The notes: generated by a model from the letters alone, not told the origin. Shown: positions 43,019 to 54,968, counted from the first letter of the stretch. The stretch: DNA of 64,000 nucleotides from Arcuatula senhousia (GCA_963971305.1 OZ020308.1:27247275-27311274), one strand, 5' to 3'. Numbers and translations: made by a program.

Positions 43019-44304
43019 GACTTCCCATTCCTTTGGAATAAATTAATCTCAGAGGTTAAATAGCAAAAGTAAGTACCTTGCCCCGGTTTCATAAAACATC
43101 TCAAATTTGAGATTTCCTCAAATCTGTCCTCAACTCAAATATTGACCAATGAAATTGCAAGAAATCTCAGTTGAGGGAGGATTTGCATCTTCGCTAGCCA
43201 CTGGTTACGATCCGCTATCTCTCAGTCTGACTCCACCCAACCCAAATCATATGCACTTGAGAAAGTTGTTGTTAGAATATCTGGGAACAATAACGACTTA
43301 TTAAAGATTCAATTGTTTGTGCAAATAATAAATCCTGTAACATTCTGGGACGACATTAAGCGGGGACGAAATTATCCATTTTATGGATTACGTGACGTCA
43401 CTTCCTTGTCAGAGTATTTCGCGCTTCTTCAGCAGCCCAAAACACCATTCAGATTCTGTCAAGTTTTGTGAGATTTTCTGAGTATCAGTGTTTTATTTGA
43501 AGCATTGGTAACAGAGGGTACATTAAGAAACCTGGCGGAAAAAACGGTAAAGTAAAAATATCATGCGGGTGATTGAGGAAAGTGAGTGAAACACCACAGG
43601 ATGGGACTCTTCTATCATTTTCACGTAAGAACCTTTCATTTATTATTATGATTAGGTTTTATTCAGTAAACTTATGTATTTTTTTATCTTATTTTATCTT
43701 ACTTAGAATTTAGGAAAGCTTGGTAAGTATCATGCATTTGGTATGACTAGTCAATGGGACGATGTTGCCAAAAGCTAGCTCGGTAATTTCCGGAAAATCG
43801 TTTTTCAGCGGAAAAGACCGAATGGTGTTTAAATAAAAATCTGAGTGTAAAAATAAACAAGTGGATGAATGAGGGTTTTATCACTGTTTTTAAATTTCAA
43901 TTTTTATATTTTTGCATAACAGATTATGATGGTTTTTTTTTATAAGCCCAGAGGGTTGATTGTTTTTCTTACTCCGTGCCTATTATTTTATTCATTCCGT
44001 AAAAGTAAAACTGTTCCGGTTTTCTTGTCAGTATATTTCTGGAACATCTCAAAACATGCACAATGCCGTAGGGCTCGCATCTGCGATGCTCGCTAATATT
44101 TAAGATCTGCGTCATGTGTGTTTAATAAATGAAGTTGCATTGTAGGACAGTGAAACAAGCCTTCTTCTTCGAGTTAGTTATTTGGTCAATTGGCTATTAC
44201 TTGACTGACATTGGCCATATCAGGGAGACAAACATGCATGGAAGAAATGAAAAAATTAGTATGAAATGATGATGCTGTGGATTGAATGAAGAAAACGGCC
44301 AACC
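43019..44304. other. Intergenic DNA, no gene seen
   Basis: Contains ccccggtttcataaaacatc at 43,081-43,100, a motif I recall from dispersed animal repeats, but no complete element or gene is supported. Confidence 0.4.
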
Positions 44305-44637
44305 GTGAGTGAGTGTTTTGACTGTCACTGGAAGGGAAAGTCAGTTATGAATAGACGATTTAACATCATGCATAAGAATCTTTCATGTCCTGCCATTATC
44401 GAGACCTGCGGCATTTTCGAGTGAGGAACATGACATTTTTGCAAACACGGTGCACCACTATGGTTTTCGATCAGGTTGTCCAAATTATAGCCTGACGACC
44501 CCGGCATTCATCATGATAGCACTTCCTATTAACAATCTCAGGCATACAACCAAGTACCTTGTGGCAAAGCGTCCTGACCCGATGTAAGTTTTACCGACAA
44601 ACTTAGCGCTGGACCAACTCGCCACCTGGAACCAGCC
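44305..44637 (+). repeat. Diverged copy of the 18,952 insertion family
   Basis: Begins cgtgagtgagtgttttgac and later reads caccactatggtttt, attatagcctgacgacccc, ctgacccgatgtaag and ccaactcgccacctgg, which follow the order of 18,952-19,440. Identity is low, and no target duplication is visible. Confidence 0.55.
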
Positions 44638-44688
44638 TGCTACCTCCTTGAATGGTTAAATATAACAAGAATATGTCCAAAAGACATA

Positions 44689-46090
44689 ATTCCCCATCTT
44701 GCAACATTTATTTTTTCCGCAATCACTAAAGCATCAATATGGTTGCTATTAAGGCACTTGTCAGTCAGAAGGAATGGATTTTAACTTAACCATCCTTTTA
44801 TAAGTGGTCATTCATTTGGAAAATATAGGTCAATGCCAGCATCCGAAACATGCATTGTTCTAAGCATCACTAGGTGCACCTACCATACAAATATAGTTGA
44901 TGTGGCACATGTCAGTAAGTGGGAATGGACTTTAACCACTCTTCTTTAAGAGGCCATCCATGCGGAAAATATAGGTCAATGCCAGCATCCGAAACATGCA
45001 TTGTTCTAAGCATCACTAGGTGCACCTACCATACAAATATAGTTGATGTGGCACATGTCAGTAAGTGGGAATGGACTTTAACTATTCTTCTGTAAGTGGT
45101 CATTCATGCAGAAAATATAGGTCACATCCAGCATCCGCAGCATGCATTGTGCTTAGCAACACTAGATGCACCTTCCATGCATACCAATATAGTTGATGTG
45201 GCTTTTGTCAGTAAGTGGGAATAATTGGATAATTAATTGGGTCGAGTGAATAACCAAAATATGATCACGAGTCAGTGAACGCACACAAATTTAACGAGTG
45301 CGCGGAACGCGCACGACTTAAATCTCAGTGCGTTCCTGCACGAGTGATCATATCTTTTTTATTCATGAGACCTATAGGCGCTAAGTAATGGCGTTTTCCA
45401 CAATGTTAATTCCCCGTAAGGATTTAGAAATGGGCGGAGCTTCAATCACAGTGAACCATTTACATTGTAAACAATGCGAAACGCTTGGAAAATGGTAAAA
45501 CTAGTGTCCTGGGTAGGTTTTTTGACTTTTTTACAACTATCTAAAAAAATTCCAATATTTTTGTACAAACACTGAAGGGTGACCCAGAGTATAATTGATT
45601 ATCGTATTTATTACATAGAAAAAATGCCGCTTTTTAATCGTTTTTTAATAAATTGATTTGAATGGCGTATGAATTAAGTCCGCAAGAGTCATGACGACGA
45701 TGCAATACAATTCACGACGTCATAATTGACTTTGACCGAAAAGGACGCAGGATTGAAAATATTTTGTTATTTCACACTGTGAATTTACCAGATTTTATTT
45801 CACTGGGAAAATCGGTATTTCATATGCATCTATGTAATAATGGAAATTAACCATTTTTCTGTAAGAGGTCATCCATGCAGAAAATATAGGTCACCTTCAG
45901 CATCCGAAGCATGCATTGTGCTTAGCATCACTAGGTGCACCTACTATATCAATATATTTGATTTGGCATTTGTCAGTAAGTGGTAATAAGGAAATATGGA
46001 GATTTGGGACGGACGGACGGACGGACGGACGGACGGACGGACGAACGGACCCGAACACAATATGCCCCTCTACTTTCATAGATGGGGCAT
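44689..46090. mobile_element. Pearl-like non-autonomous element, copy 2
   Basis: ATTCCCCATCT at 44,689 pairs with AGATGGGGCAT at 46,080-46,090. Core units marked by ATAGGTCA lie at 44,825, 44,971, 45,117 and 45,886. The first two intervals are 146 bp and the third is 769 bp because of an insertion of about 623 bp. A GGAC run at 46,008-46,052 stands near the right end exactly as in copy 1. Upstream, acaagaatatgtccaaaagaca is a lead-in common to this family in mussels as I recall. Confidence 0.75.
45224..45846. other. ~623-bp insertion within pearl-like copy 2
   Basis: This stretch interrupts the 146-bp periodicity. It contains an inverted pair (tatgatcacgagt and gcacgagtgatcatat, about 45,263-45,355) with GC-rich acgagtgcgcggaacgcgcac between. 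The junctions gggaat and aatggaaa share only aat, so the insertion mechanism is unclear. No coding sequence is recognised. Confidence 0.5.
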
Positions 46091-46315
46091 AAAACAGAAA
46101 CCACATATGACCTTGATTTACTTCACCGTAAAATTTATCATATTAGAATTCAACAAATAAAGAGAATATTCAAACTGAGAGGTCAATCTCAAATGACCAA
46201 GACGAAACGAAGAAACACGACAAAGACACTCAGAAGAATTGCACCTCGCATGAGCTATCATGAAGCTGCCGTGCGCTCGTAGACAAATATGGGGGTTCTA
46301 TTTCTCAAATGCGTG

Positions 46316-46600
46316 CAGATGTTGGTTTGTCGTAGAAGTTTGTTTTGTCTTCCTTTACCGAATTTGACACACTGATTGGAAATTAACAACACGACGGGTG
46401 TGCTATAGTAGACAGGAACCGCTTACTCTTCTGGAGCACCTGATTTCACTCTTGTTACGACTTAAGTTCGCAATTTTGATTTCTGTTCGGTTTGTTTTGT
46501 GTTTATTCGTGCTGTTTTTGTTCGTGTTTACCGGTTTCGTCGTTGACCTTTCGGACTTTAAACACTCGAATTGGTGCCTCTTTGCTTCTTCCCATGGTGC
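46316..46600 (+). repeat. ACACGACGGGTG-family repeat, plus orientation
   Basis: Reads through gatgttggtttgtcg, cttcctttaccg, acacgacgggtgtgctatag, gacaggaaccgcttac and ggagcacctgatttcac, the reverse of 37,858-38,152. This is a very common mussel repeat as I recall. The frames open across it are not genes. Confidence 0.75.
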
Positions 46601-46999
46601 AAGCAGTTCAAAAACCCAAATTAGCAAATTTAACATTACTTCCCTTTTTTATTGCGATTTTAGGTCTGTCCATGAGTGTAACATAAAAAAAAAGAAAACA
46701 ACTTATTGTACACGAGAGACTGTAAATTAAGTTAATTGCAAAATATAGGTCTCTAGTGTCAGTTTTTTGAGACAAAAGCTCAATGAAAAACGTGATGCCT
46801 TCAATTTTCCAATATTTAACTTTAGTTATATAAGTAGCAATATTTCGTCCGCTCCAGCCTATGGAGTTTAAGAATCACAACGGATTCGTTATTTCAAAGC
46901 CGGTGGGAATTATTTTACTTCCTTGGAAATGCGTCACCTCTTTAACCTTTTCAGTGCCATGGCATTTTCGCGACTTTTAACGTTCAGTGCCAAGCTATA

Positions 47000-48441
47000 T
47001 TTTTGATATGTACACAAGATTGCTTGTTATATGCAGACGATGTTGTATTATTATCAAATAGTAAACTTGGTTTACAAAATTGTTTGAATAAGATTGACAA
47101 GTATTGTAAAGAATGGTGTCTACAGATTAACATTAGAAAGACGAAGATCTTAATTTTCAATAAGAGCGGGAAAATACTAAAAGAAACTTTTAGTTTACAA
47201 GGAACCTTGCTCGAAAATGTCCAAACATATAAATATCTAGGTATAATATTTTCTGCCTCTGGAAGCTTTTGTCACGCAAGAAAAGATTTATACCAGAGAG
47301 CTTTAAAAGCATTATTCAAACTAAAAGGCATGCTTGGAGATATCATACCAAAAATTGACACAAACTTGCATATCTTTGACCACACCATCAAACCTATTTT
47401 ACTTTACGCCTCTGAAATATGGGGTACTTTAACATCTGTGAATGATGAATTTGAAAACAAATATGAGAAGTATGAATTTAATACTTTATGCAATAAATTT
47501 TATAAATACGTTCTTGGAGTAAATAAGAAATCAACAAATATTGCAGTTATTGGTGAACTAGGGAGATTTCCCTATCACATTGACATCATATGTTCGGTCG
47601 TAAAATTCTACCAGAGAATATTAGATTATGAGCATGATCATTTACTACACCAATGTTTACAGGAGAGCAAAATGTTGAGTGATAAAGGTGTAAAAACTTG
47701 GTACAATTTTATATTCCAAATTAAAAACATACTGAAAATCAACTTAGATAATTGCAATGTAGATAAAGTACGTCTGTTGTTAATTAACAGATTCAAAAGT
47801 CGTTGGAAAGATCAATTAGTTGAAAATGGTATTAAAAAACAAGGAAAATTAAGAACGTATTGTAGATTCAAAGAATCTTTCAAACGAGAACCTTATTTGC
47901 ACTGTATAAAATCTTTCTCTACAAGGAAGTGTCTCACACAGTTTAGAATAAGTGCTCATAAATTAGCGATAGAGAAAGACAGGTATTTAAATATAAACAA
48001 AAATAATCGGTTTTGCAAACTTTGTAATACACAGGAAATCGAAGACGAGATACATTTTCTTATGCACTGTCCCTCGTACACTGTAGAGCGGGCAAATCTG
48101 TTCAGTGAAGTAGAGAAACTTTGCTCAAACTTTCAACACTTAGACGTAACTAACAAATTTATCTGGTTGTTATCTTGTGAAAATGAGAATATATGCAATA
48201 TGTTAGCATCTTATACCAAAAAATGTTATCAAATACGAGAGACTGTTAGTAGATTATGAATCGTCACGAGTCATGCTACATGTGTAATTATTGTTTGTTT
48301 TCTAATTTGTTTATTTTATTTCCATTATTATTGTCAGATTATTATTTTTCATGTACGAATTATGTATTTATATATGCTCTTTCGAGGGCCCATGATTTGG
48401 TGTAATAAATTATACTTACTTAAAAAAAAAAAAAAAAAAAA
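47000..48441 (+). mobile_element. 5'-truncated LINE inserted in the piggyBac
   Basis: The insert begins inside the RT coding region and ends with an uninterrupted A-run (about 48,422-48,441), which is the signature of target-primed reverse transcription that stopped early. AATAAA is present just before the tail (tgtaataaattatac). A target duplication is not clear: the 5' flank ends tatatttttg and the 3' flank begins gaattttgg. Confidence 0.85.
47003..48259 (+). pseudogene. LINE reverse transcriptase, C-terminal two thirds
   Basis: A continuous 418-codon frame begins at the catalytic block CLLYADDVVLLS, followed by LQINIRKTKILIFNKSG and YKYLGIIFSASGSF (RT blocks 6-7), thumb helices with TIKPILLYASEIWG, and a C-terminal finger CKLCNTQEIEDEIHFLMHC. 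The RT blocks upstream of YADD are missing, so the protein could not work, though what remains has no stop or frameshift, suggesting a fairly recent insertion. The same type of C-terminus is present in the fragment at 24,469. It belongs to a different LINE family from the one at 20,695-37,480 (YADD rather than FADD, and a different finger). The methionine at the start of the frame is not a real start. Confidence 0.88.
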
Positions 48442-49633
48442 GAATTTTGGCACTGTGACGTCAACAATTGAATAACGTCGATGGTTCATGTGTAGCAAGG
48501 AATTCCGAAAGGAATGTTCCCGCAACAAAAATTTATAAGTTTGGGTCTGTTTTATTACATAAACCAGCCTTAACTTGAAGGGCTTAAAGTAAAGAAATTA
48601 TGTTATTTTGTTATTGTATTACATCTCGACATTATCGTTAAACCATAAGCAAAATAATTTGAAATTTACCGGCAATTTTTGCAAACTTTGCCGAAATTCA
48701 TTCATCAAATAAATTAAAAGAGTTCTGCGATATTATTTTCAGAATTCCTTGTTATATTCAATGCCAGGACCAGTTTTGAATCAATACATAAAATTTGTGT
48801 CTTCAAGTACATGAAGTCCGTATTTTGCGTTTCAAGTTTCTAAATTTAGACCAGCTTTGTGGTTTTGTTTATTTTCAGTTTTCTGTTTAATATTCATGAA
48901 ACTTTCACACAATCTTTTTAACATACTGTAGATGTGCACCTCCTTTTTTTTAAATTTGATCAGAATGATTTTTGGGGTTTCCCAAAGCAAAACATGGACT
49001 TAGCCGTGTACCCATCTCTTATCCACAACTCCTCATAAACACCTTGATGGATTTTCATGAAATTTTCACACATTTGGGGGCGGGGGTATTTATTTGTGAG
49101 CTTTTATTATGAGTATTGTTTTTTGTGTTCAATATTAGATACAAAGGGTGTTCCGTCTTTTAACACATAACAATTTTGACAGTGTTTTTTTCAAAACCGT
49201 GTAGATCGTACCTGTAAGTTATTGGTACTTTTTCTTTGCAGCAATGATATGATATTGAAACTTGCATATATATATCTAAGTTCTAATTCTTATTGTTCCT
49301 TCAACTTCTGGATAGACCGACTCTTAAATGTGCCTTTTGTATTTATGTACGCGGCTATATACGCGTATTTTTAAGATTTGCCGACACACAAAAATCATTG
49401 CAGTTTTGTTGCTATATGTCTTTTTTATGTAATCTGTTAAATGGTGTTGTTTCTTTTTTTGTATCAAATTTTCGTCTTTGCTTTTTCTAGCTTCTGGCAT
49501 TCGAATGCTTCATTTGTACTTCTTTACTTCTTTTTTATGATAGTAGTATATGCTTTATTATTGCATGTGATAAAAAAAGCATCTTTAATTATCATTTGGA
49601 CAGGCAACTTAATTTATTGGTAATTACAAAAAA
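48442..49633. other. piggyBac 3' subterminal region
   Basis: AT-rich sequence between the nested LINE and the transposase stop codon. No gene is visible. Just after the LINE tail it reads ttttggcactg, an inverted form of the subterminal CAGTGCCA motif, so it belongs to the piggyBac. Confidence 0.5.
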
Positions 49634-52330
49634 TTATGCTTCATTCAAACAAACATGATTCACAATACAGTCTTTATGTAGCCCTTTCCCACAAGTAGTA
49701 CATGCGGTTCTAGCCCTGTGTCTTCCTCCTATTCCGTATCTGTCAGAACAAACATCACATTCCAACTGCTTAGCGGCGGGCAGCTTCCTTATCTTTATTC
49801 TAACATTTCCACGATTTCTAATTCTATTCTCAATGTCCGCGTCTTTGTCCACCAAATGATCTCGTACCAATTCTTCAACAATGCATTGCCTAAACTGAAG
49901 GCGAGATTTAAGAGGTCTGTCTGATGACTGTTTCAAGTACAAAATATATGCATTGACAACCATTCTATTAATGATGTTGAAACAAACTTTTTTCCATACT
50001 TTAATACTTTGCGGTTCGTTGCATAATAACTTAACATCATGTCACATAAATCGACACCACCCATATGTTTGTTGTAAAAGTTCAACATATCCGGTTTGTT
50101 GTTTCCATCTAGTACGGCTCTTTGCTTTGTTGAAATAATACGGACTGGTTTCCGATGAGCTCTTTCGCGATAACTACACAGCAAAAGCTTTCCCTGGCGA
50201 ACAAAAATCGATTCGTTGACACCTATTTGCGGATTATTAATACTCTGGGGCATTGGTCGGTTTTGGCGAATAGTTCCGGTGAAGTATGTTCTTGAATCGA
50301 TTAGTTTTCGTGCTAAGTTTATGGACGTAAAAAAACTGTCGCAAACAACGTGGAACCATTTCCTGATCAGTCCTGCAGCCCTTAATAAAGTCATCACAAC
50401 ATATTCTCCTTGAGGGGTTCCTCTCGGTGTTCGGTCGTATCTTTTTCCTGGATAAATTGACATTTGTAATAAATACCCTGAGATGGCTTCTACAAGCATC
50501 CATGCCTTAACTCCAAACTTTGCACTTTTAGTGGGTATGTATTGTTTCATGACGGATCTACCGCGTGTCGGAATTAAACTCTCGTCAATACTGAGGTTCT
50601 GAGTTGGTATGAGATGGTGTAATGATGAAGTGTTGAACTGGTCGATTAGGCATTGGAATCTGCAAGTTGGTTGATAGTCCGGGCTTTCTCTATCAGGAAC
50701 AGTTTCATTATTTACCAAATGAAAAAAATTCAATAAAATTTGAAATCTATTTCTACTAAACACATTTCTAAACCATCTGGTGTCCTGGCTCGGATATTTC
50801 GTGTTCCAATATTCTGCAATTGTAGCTTTTTTTATTAACACCTAAAAACGCTTTCATTTCATTAACAGTTACGACTCCTACTTTGTACCAATCATGCAGT
50901 CTACTAAATCTACTTATTTGGTCTCTTCCTCTAATGTAATTAGCAGCATATCTAAATTGAAAAAAAAAATTTGGATATATTTACACAATAAAATTGTTTG
51001 ATTTTTGTTTGTTTGTCTATTTGCTTTTTCGACTTCGGGGTTTGATGGCCTATTTGATATATTTTTTCGCCTAGATTTTTGAAAAAAATAACGTTTATCA
51101 ACTAAAAGTTAAACCGTACGCACTGAGACATGATTCATATTTCATAAACCTGATGTTACAACCTATATAACTTATAGCGAGCACAGCTCGCAAGCGGGCA
51201 CGAAGTGCCCGCTCGAGCGGAGAGCTCTACGGTATTTGTTCCCGCGAAAAATTTCCTAATGCTGATATTGATTTTTCATGGTCCGGAAAGTCTCTCAATT
51301 TTTACAGGAACGGAGTGAATTTGAAAATAATTACCAAATATTGCTAGTCGCATTCCAAAAATTATCTATGTAATAGAGTATGTGAAGAAAAATATTCTGA
51401 TGATGAAGAGTTGTTAAATTTTTTGTAGTAACTAAATTTTAATCGATTTTTATCTTACTTTTCTATTTAACGTTCAAAACGCCCCAAGCATCTCGTCCCA
51501 AATAGAACGTTCTAGAAAATGCACTAAATGAAAATAAAAATAACTGCGATGGTTTCGAAAGTATTTGTCAACGTTATTGTCAGAATTGATCAGAATTATG
51601 CTGTGCTCGCATTTAGGCAATGCCTATTTCATATTATAATGTGTACCTGTCTTTTAAAATGCGTGTGGTTTTTTTTTTTACATTTGAATAAAACTTGTTA
51701 GAATGTACTATTTTTATAGGAGACAATCGTCTACTAATGCGTGGAGAATAAAAACATAGCGGCTTCGGCGTTTTGTATAAAAATGTACTACATTGGCATT
51801 AATTTGGTTGTTTTTAAGTTTTTAACTCGTATAATACGTTTTTAGTTAACAAAATAGGAGTCGTCCGATTAACGACAAGCTTTCCATAATACGATTCTAT
51901 TAATTTAACTAGTGCATGTAAAAACTTCGGTCGGCAAATATACATGACAAAATATCAATAAGAACAGCGATGAAAAGCAGCCATTTTTTCAGAAACAATA
52001 AATATCGTATGCTGTTTAAATATCTAAAAACCTATTTTAACGCACCTGTTAGTTTCAGTTACAAGCCTCCTAATAAAATCTAAGGTCATAAATAGAAAAA
52101 AATATGTTGCCGGTGAGCTTGTTCGAACTGGCATGTTTCTGGGTCCGAAGTTCTCTGAATGGTTCCTCCTCACCGTCTTCAATTTCAGGTGGTTGAATTC
52201 TAAACCAGGGTAATCTTTCAACTGGTACCACTGGCCCATCGTCCTCGTCACTACTATCTATCTCCGTTTCCATTTCCCCATCACTGCCGCTGTCATAAAT
52301 GCTTCCTTCCTCCGACTCCGTGTCACTCAT
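49634..52330 (-). pseudogene. piggyBac transposase, one intron, several frameshifts
   Basis: Cut-and-paste transposase. Exon 1 (52,330-52,046) starts MSDTESEEGS, an acidic N-terminus, and ends in the conserved LVTETN segment. A GT-AG intron of 1,094 bp (52,045-50,952) follows. Exon 2 resumes with YAANYIRGRDQ, so the spliced codons form the expected conserved block. Catalytic aspartates are visible in SIDESLIP, VCDSFFTS and GGVDLCDMM. The C-terminus is a cysteine-rich finger (CDVC, CTTC, HKDC, HVC) ending at 49,634, which binds DNA ends in piggyBac. Frame breaks occur near 52,155 in exon 1, near 50,835 and near 49,970, so the gene is inactive unless these are assembly errors. Two nested elements lie inside the transposon, one in the intron. 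Confidence 0.9.
51177..51610. mobile_element. MITE-like element in the piggyBac intron
   Basis: GCGAGCACAGC at 51,177-51,187 is matched inverted by GCTGTGCTCGC at 51,600-51,610. Next to the left end is a strong hairpin (gcgggcac, loop gaa, gtgcccgc). The same terminal motif is found alone near 40,735. It lengthens the transposase intron by about 430 bp. No clear target duplication is visible. Confidence 0.65.
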
Positions 52331-52973
52331 TTCTTGATTTTGAAAAAATACTCCGTGGGTACTCCGGAGAGTCAATCAGCGTCATATGACGTCATTTGCG
52401 ACAGAGAACGTGACAAGAACAGCAGAACGTTGGAAGAACACGTCGTGGTTTTTTGTGTTTTTTTTTCGGTTTGTGTGCGTGTTTGTTTTTTGTTTTTTTT
52501 TAAAGAAATTATTAAAATGTAGGACAACACATTTAAGAAAGGATATGGAAAGTTCAACCAACTTATCTAAGATTTGTAAGAGTAACCTAGGAAGAGGCTG
52601 AAAACAGAAATGCAATCAACGCTGTTAATATTCAAAAATAAAAAAGGTGCAAAGGTTGCTACATACATTGTATAGATGTCCCTTTCTACAGCTAAAAGAT
52701 GTATATTTAAGTTTTAAAACATTATATTTACACTTGTTCTTTTTCTTAAACAGTTTTGAATTATTTTTTTTTCTAAAGTTTCCCGCCTTTTTATCTTGAC
52801 TGGACTACGACATCGACCGATGCAGTGCGAGTGAAAGTAAAACGCAAGTTACGCAACGTCATAGAGGTGATTGTTATCGACGTCAGAAAATAAACAAAGG
52901 CCCAAAATAGGCCCATGGCACTGAACGTAGTACAAAAAGATAGGCCCAAAATAGGCCCACGGCACACAGGTGG
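52331..52973. other. piggyBac 5' region and right terminus
   Basis: Upstream of the transposase start. It should hold the transposase promoter but I see no clear TATA box. The terminal 110 bp contain two copies of taggcccaaaataggccca and the subterminal catggcactgaacg. Confidence 0.6.
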
Positions 52974-53212
52974 TTAAAACAGGTTACCGTAACGTTGCGC
53001 TCCGGTTGCTGTCGTCACTCAAAAAAATATAATTATGGAATTTCTATCAGATGAGCGCAGATGATGGTGTACCAAATTGAAAGGATTAAGTACTTTAATT
53101 ATTTGACCCACACTAAATTGATCGTTTTCAATGTAGCAAGAAGGAAGTTTATTTTCTTGTGATGATTTTATGACTACCGTATTTGTCTGTCTTTTCGTAT
53201 TAATAACGATAT

Positions 53213-53670
53213 CACTGTGTCTCAACTACCCCGGCAAAAATGTTTTGTCTCAAACAGAATATTGACGGGAATACGGAATATGACTTTTCCTTCTCAATGT
53301 ACAAAAAATAATAAAATTATTTGTTTAGATGATATTGTGAATCTGATCATCAAATATTGTGCACTAATTCTCAATATAAGCTTGAATATAAGACACACAA
53401 AATATTAGGAAAGACCCGGTTTCGTGAGGTAAAAAATGTAAACAAACGAAACCGAGTAAATGCTGAAAATTAATTCCTTGTTTATGATGCTTATATCGCA
53501 CGAAATTGCACGATTTTTGGCCAGAGGTTTATTAATGCCATAATATTCGAGCTGTTCTAAACTCGAAATGAAATTGGGACTCTATGCCCCTTTCCGTATT
53601 TCCGTCTTTTACTCGAAATTAGACGACCTTGAGAAGAAACATTTTTTACTGGGGTAGTTGAGACACAGTG
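53213..53670. mobile_element. hAT-like MITE, 458 bp
   Basis: CACTGTGTCTCAACTACCCC at the left is mirrored at 53,651-53,670, giving inverted repeats of about 30 bp with few mismatches. GATAT directly precedes (53,208-53,212) and follows (53,671-53,675). The CA.TG..TCTCAAC start resembles Charlie-type hAT termini; five matching bases may be what remains of an 8-bp duplication. No transposase is present. Confidence 0.75.
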
Positions 53671-54392
53671 GATATGTGGGTTGCACCTTTGCTTCTTTGG
53701 ATGGTTTGAGAGCTAGAAAATGAATTAATCCGACCATCGCACGTGTGTGATGAATGGTTTTGTAATTTTGGAGAATGTTGCAAACTTGCTATAGACCTAC
53801 TGCAAACTTGCTAATCGCAGTACAGTCGTAGAGATTTAAATGACAACAAAGTTCTAGACACTAAATTTTGTTACGCCTGATGTGGGTTTTGTCTATTCAA
53901 AACTGATCAGAGGTGCTCTACCAAAAATATTGAAAAAGTCAAAAACAATATGATTATGAAGAGCATAAAACAATACAGCCAAAAATACCGAATTGGGGAA
54001 CAAAATTATAACGGAGATGATTAACATATGTTTGGGGTATGAAGACTCCTATGGTTTAGACGTTTTGAAATCTAAATCGGATAATTTAAAGCTTTGATGT
54101 GTTCTCCAACACAAAGGTGTTGGTGCCGAAGCGGGCTACATGCATCAGGAAATTAAAACTCCACCAGCAGCGCCGACCTTCACGGATGTTAGAAATTTAA
54201 ATGACAACAAAGTTCCAGACACTTAATTTTTCTACGCCTAACGCGCGTTTCTTCTATTAAGGACTCATCAGAGGCGCTTTAACAAAATTATTGCCAAGTC
54301 AATTATATATAATTACGAAGAAAGAATGTAGTTGGAATGTAATAAAGACGTGTTAAACGTTAAAAATACATATAGTAAAACTTGATATACCT
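53671..54392. other. Intergenic DNA with a duplicated mussel-repeat fragment
   Basis: About 53,839-53,930 and 54,198-54,290 share aaatgacaacaaagtt.ca, agacact.aa, tacgcct.a and tgatcagagg or catcagagg. Related sequence with gacgaaacgcgcgtc is frequent in mussels as I recall. No gene is supported. Confidence 0.5.
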
Positions 54393-54395
54393 AAG

Positions 54396-54965
54396 GGACC
54401 GACCATTTAACTTGAAGGGGGGGCCTTGGTTTTTTCCTAAAAAATATTTTGAAAATGATTTTTGATGAAAAAAATATTTTGAAAATGATTTTTGATGGAA
54501 AAAATATTTTGGCAGCAGAGGGTAAGAAAAAAATATTCTGAAGAAGAATTTCTGCCATATAAAATAATGCTAATAATAAAAAAAAATATTCTGTCGCAAA
54601 GTTTAATTTCCGATAGTAAAATTCAAAATTGATTAAAACACCAGGTTTCTTTCCTTGTAATGCACATGGTCGATATCCTCGGTGCTGGATTTGGCTTCCT
54701 TGTTCGAAAATTTTGGTTTTGAGTACTTTTCGTTTTCAACTGTTTGGGATTTTTACCTTCCAATGTTTTGGTTTAAATGCTACTGATGAGAGGTTACTCC
54801 TTGTAATATCGATATATAGCATATCCAAATTAACCGTTTATACCCGCGTTTTGGTATTTGTAATTTTCAAAAAATAAAATTTCTGTCATGACGCATTCAC
54901 AAAATAAATTTTCTGGCCAAAACAAAAAACAAAGGCCCCCCCTTTCAAGTTAAATGGTCCGTCCC
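54396..54965. mobile_element. TAA-flanked MITE (Harbinger-like), 570 bp
   Basis: GGGACCGACCATTTAACTTG at the left is mirrored at the right with one mismatch in the first nine bases, and the repeat extends through a G-run for about 31 bp. TAA stands on both sides (54,393-54,395 and 54,966-54,968). A GGG start with a TAA duplication fits PIF/Harbinger. The interior contains short repeats of aatattttgaaaatgattttt and a copy of the GGTGCTGGATTTGG dispersed repeat (about 54,640-54,870). Confidence 0.78.
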
Positions 54966-54968
54966 TAA

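Larger units (their letters stand above)
46946..52973 (-). mobile_element. piggyBac DNA transposon carrying two nested elements
   Basis: TTAA stands on both sides (46,942-46,945 and 52,974-52,977), the obligatory piggyBac target. The left end reads CCTTTTCAGTGCCATGG; the right end, on the minus strand, reads CCACCTGTGTGCCGTGGG. Both sides repeat CAGTGCCATGG or a variant as subterminal motifs, and the right side has direct repeats of aggcccaaaatagg. It encodes a piggyBac transposase on the minus strand. Its 6,028 bp include a 5'-truncated LINE (about 47,000-48,441) and a MITE in the transposase intron. Confidence 0.88.

Noticed and set aside
46398..46730. 110-codon frame on the plus strand
   Set aside because: It lies across a common mussel repeat also present, with disrupted frames, at 1,003 and 37,858.
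47000..48450. Target-site duplication of the nested LINE
   Set aside because: The 5' flank tatatttttg and the 3' flank gaattttgg match too poorly to call.
42734..54877. Similar short proteins encoded near 42,734 and 54,629
   Set aside because: The similarity is that of a dispersed DNA repeat with a third copy at 10,810 in which the frame is broken; no sign of selection on protein.
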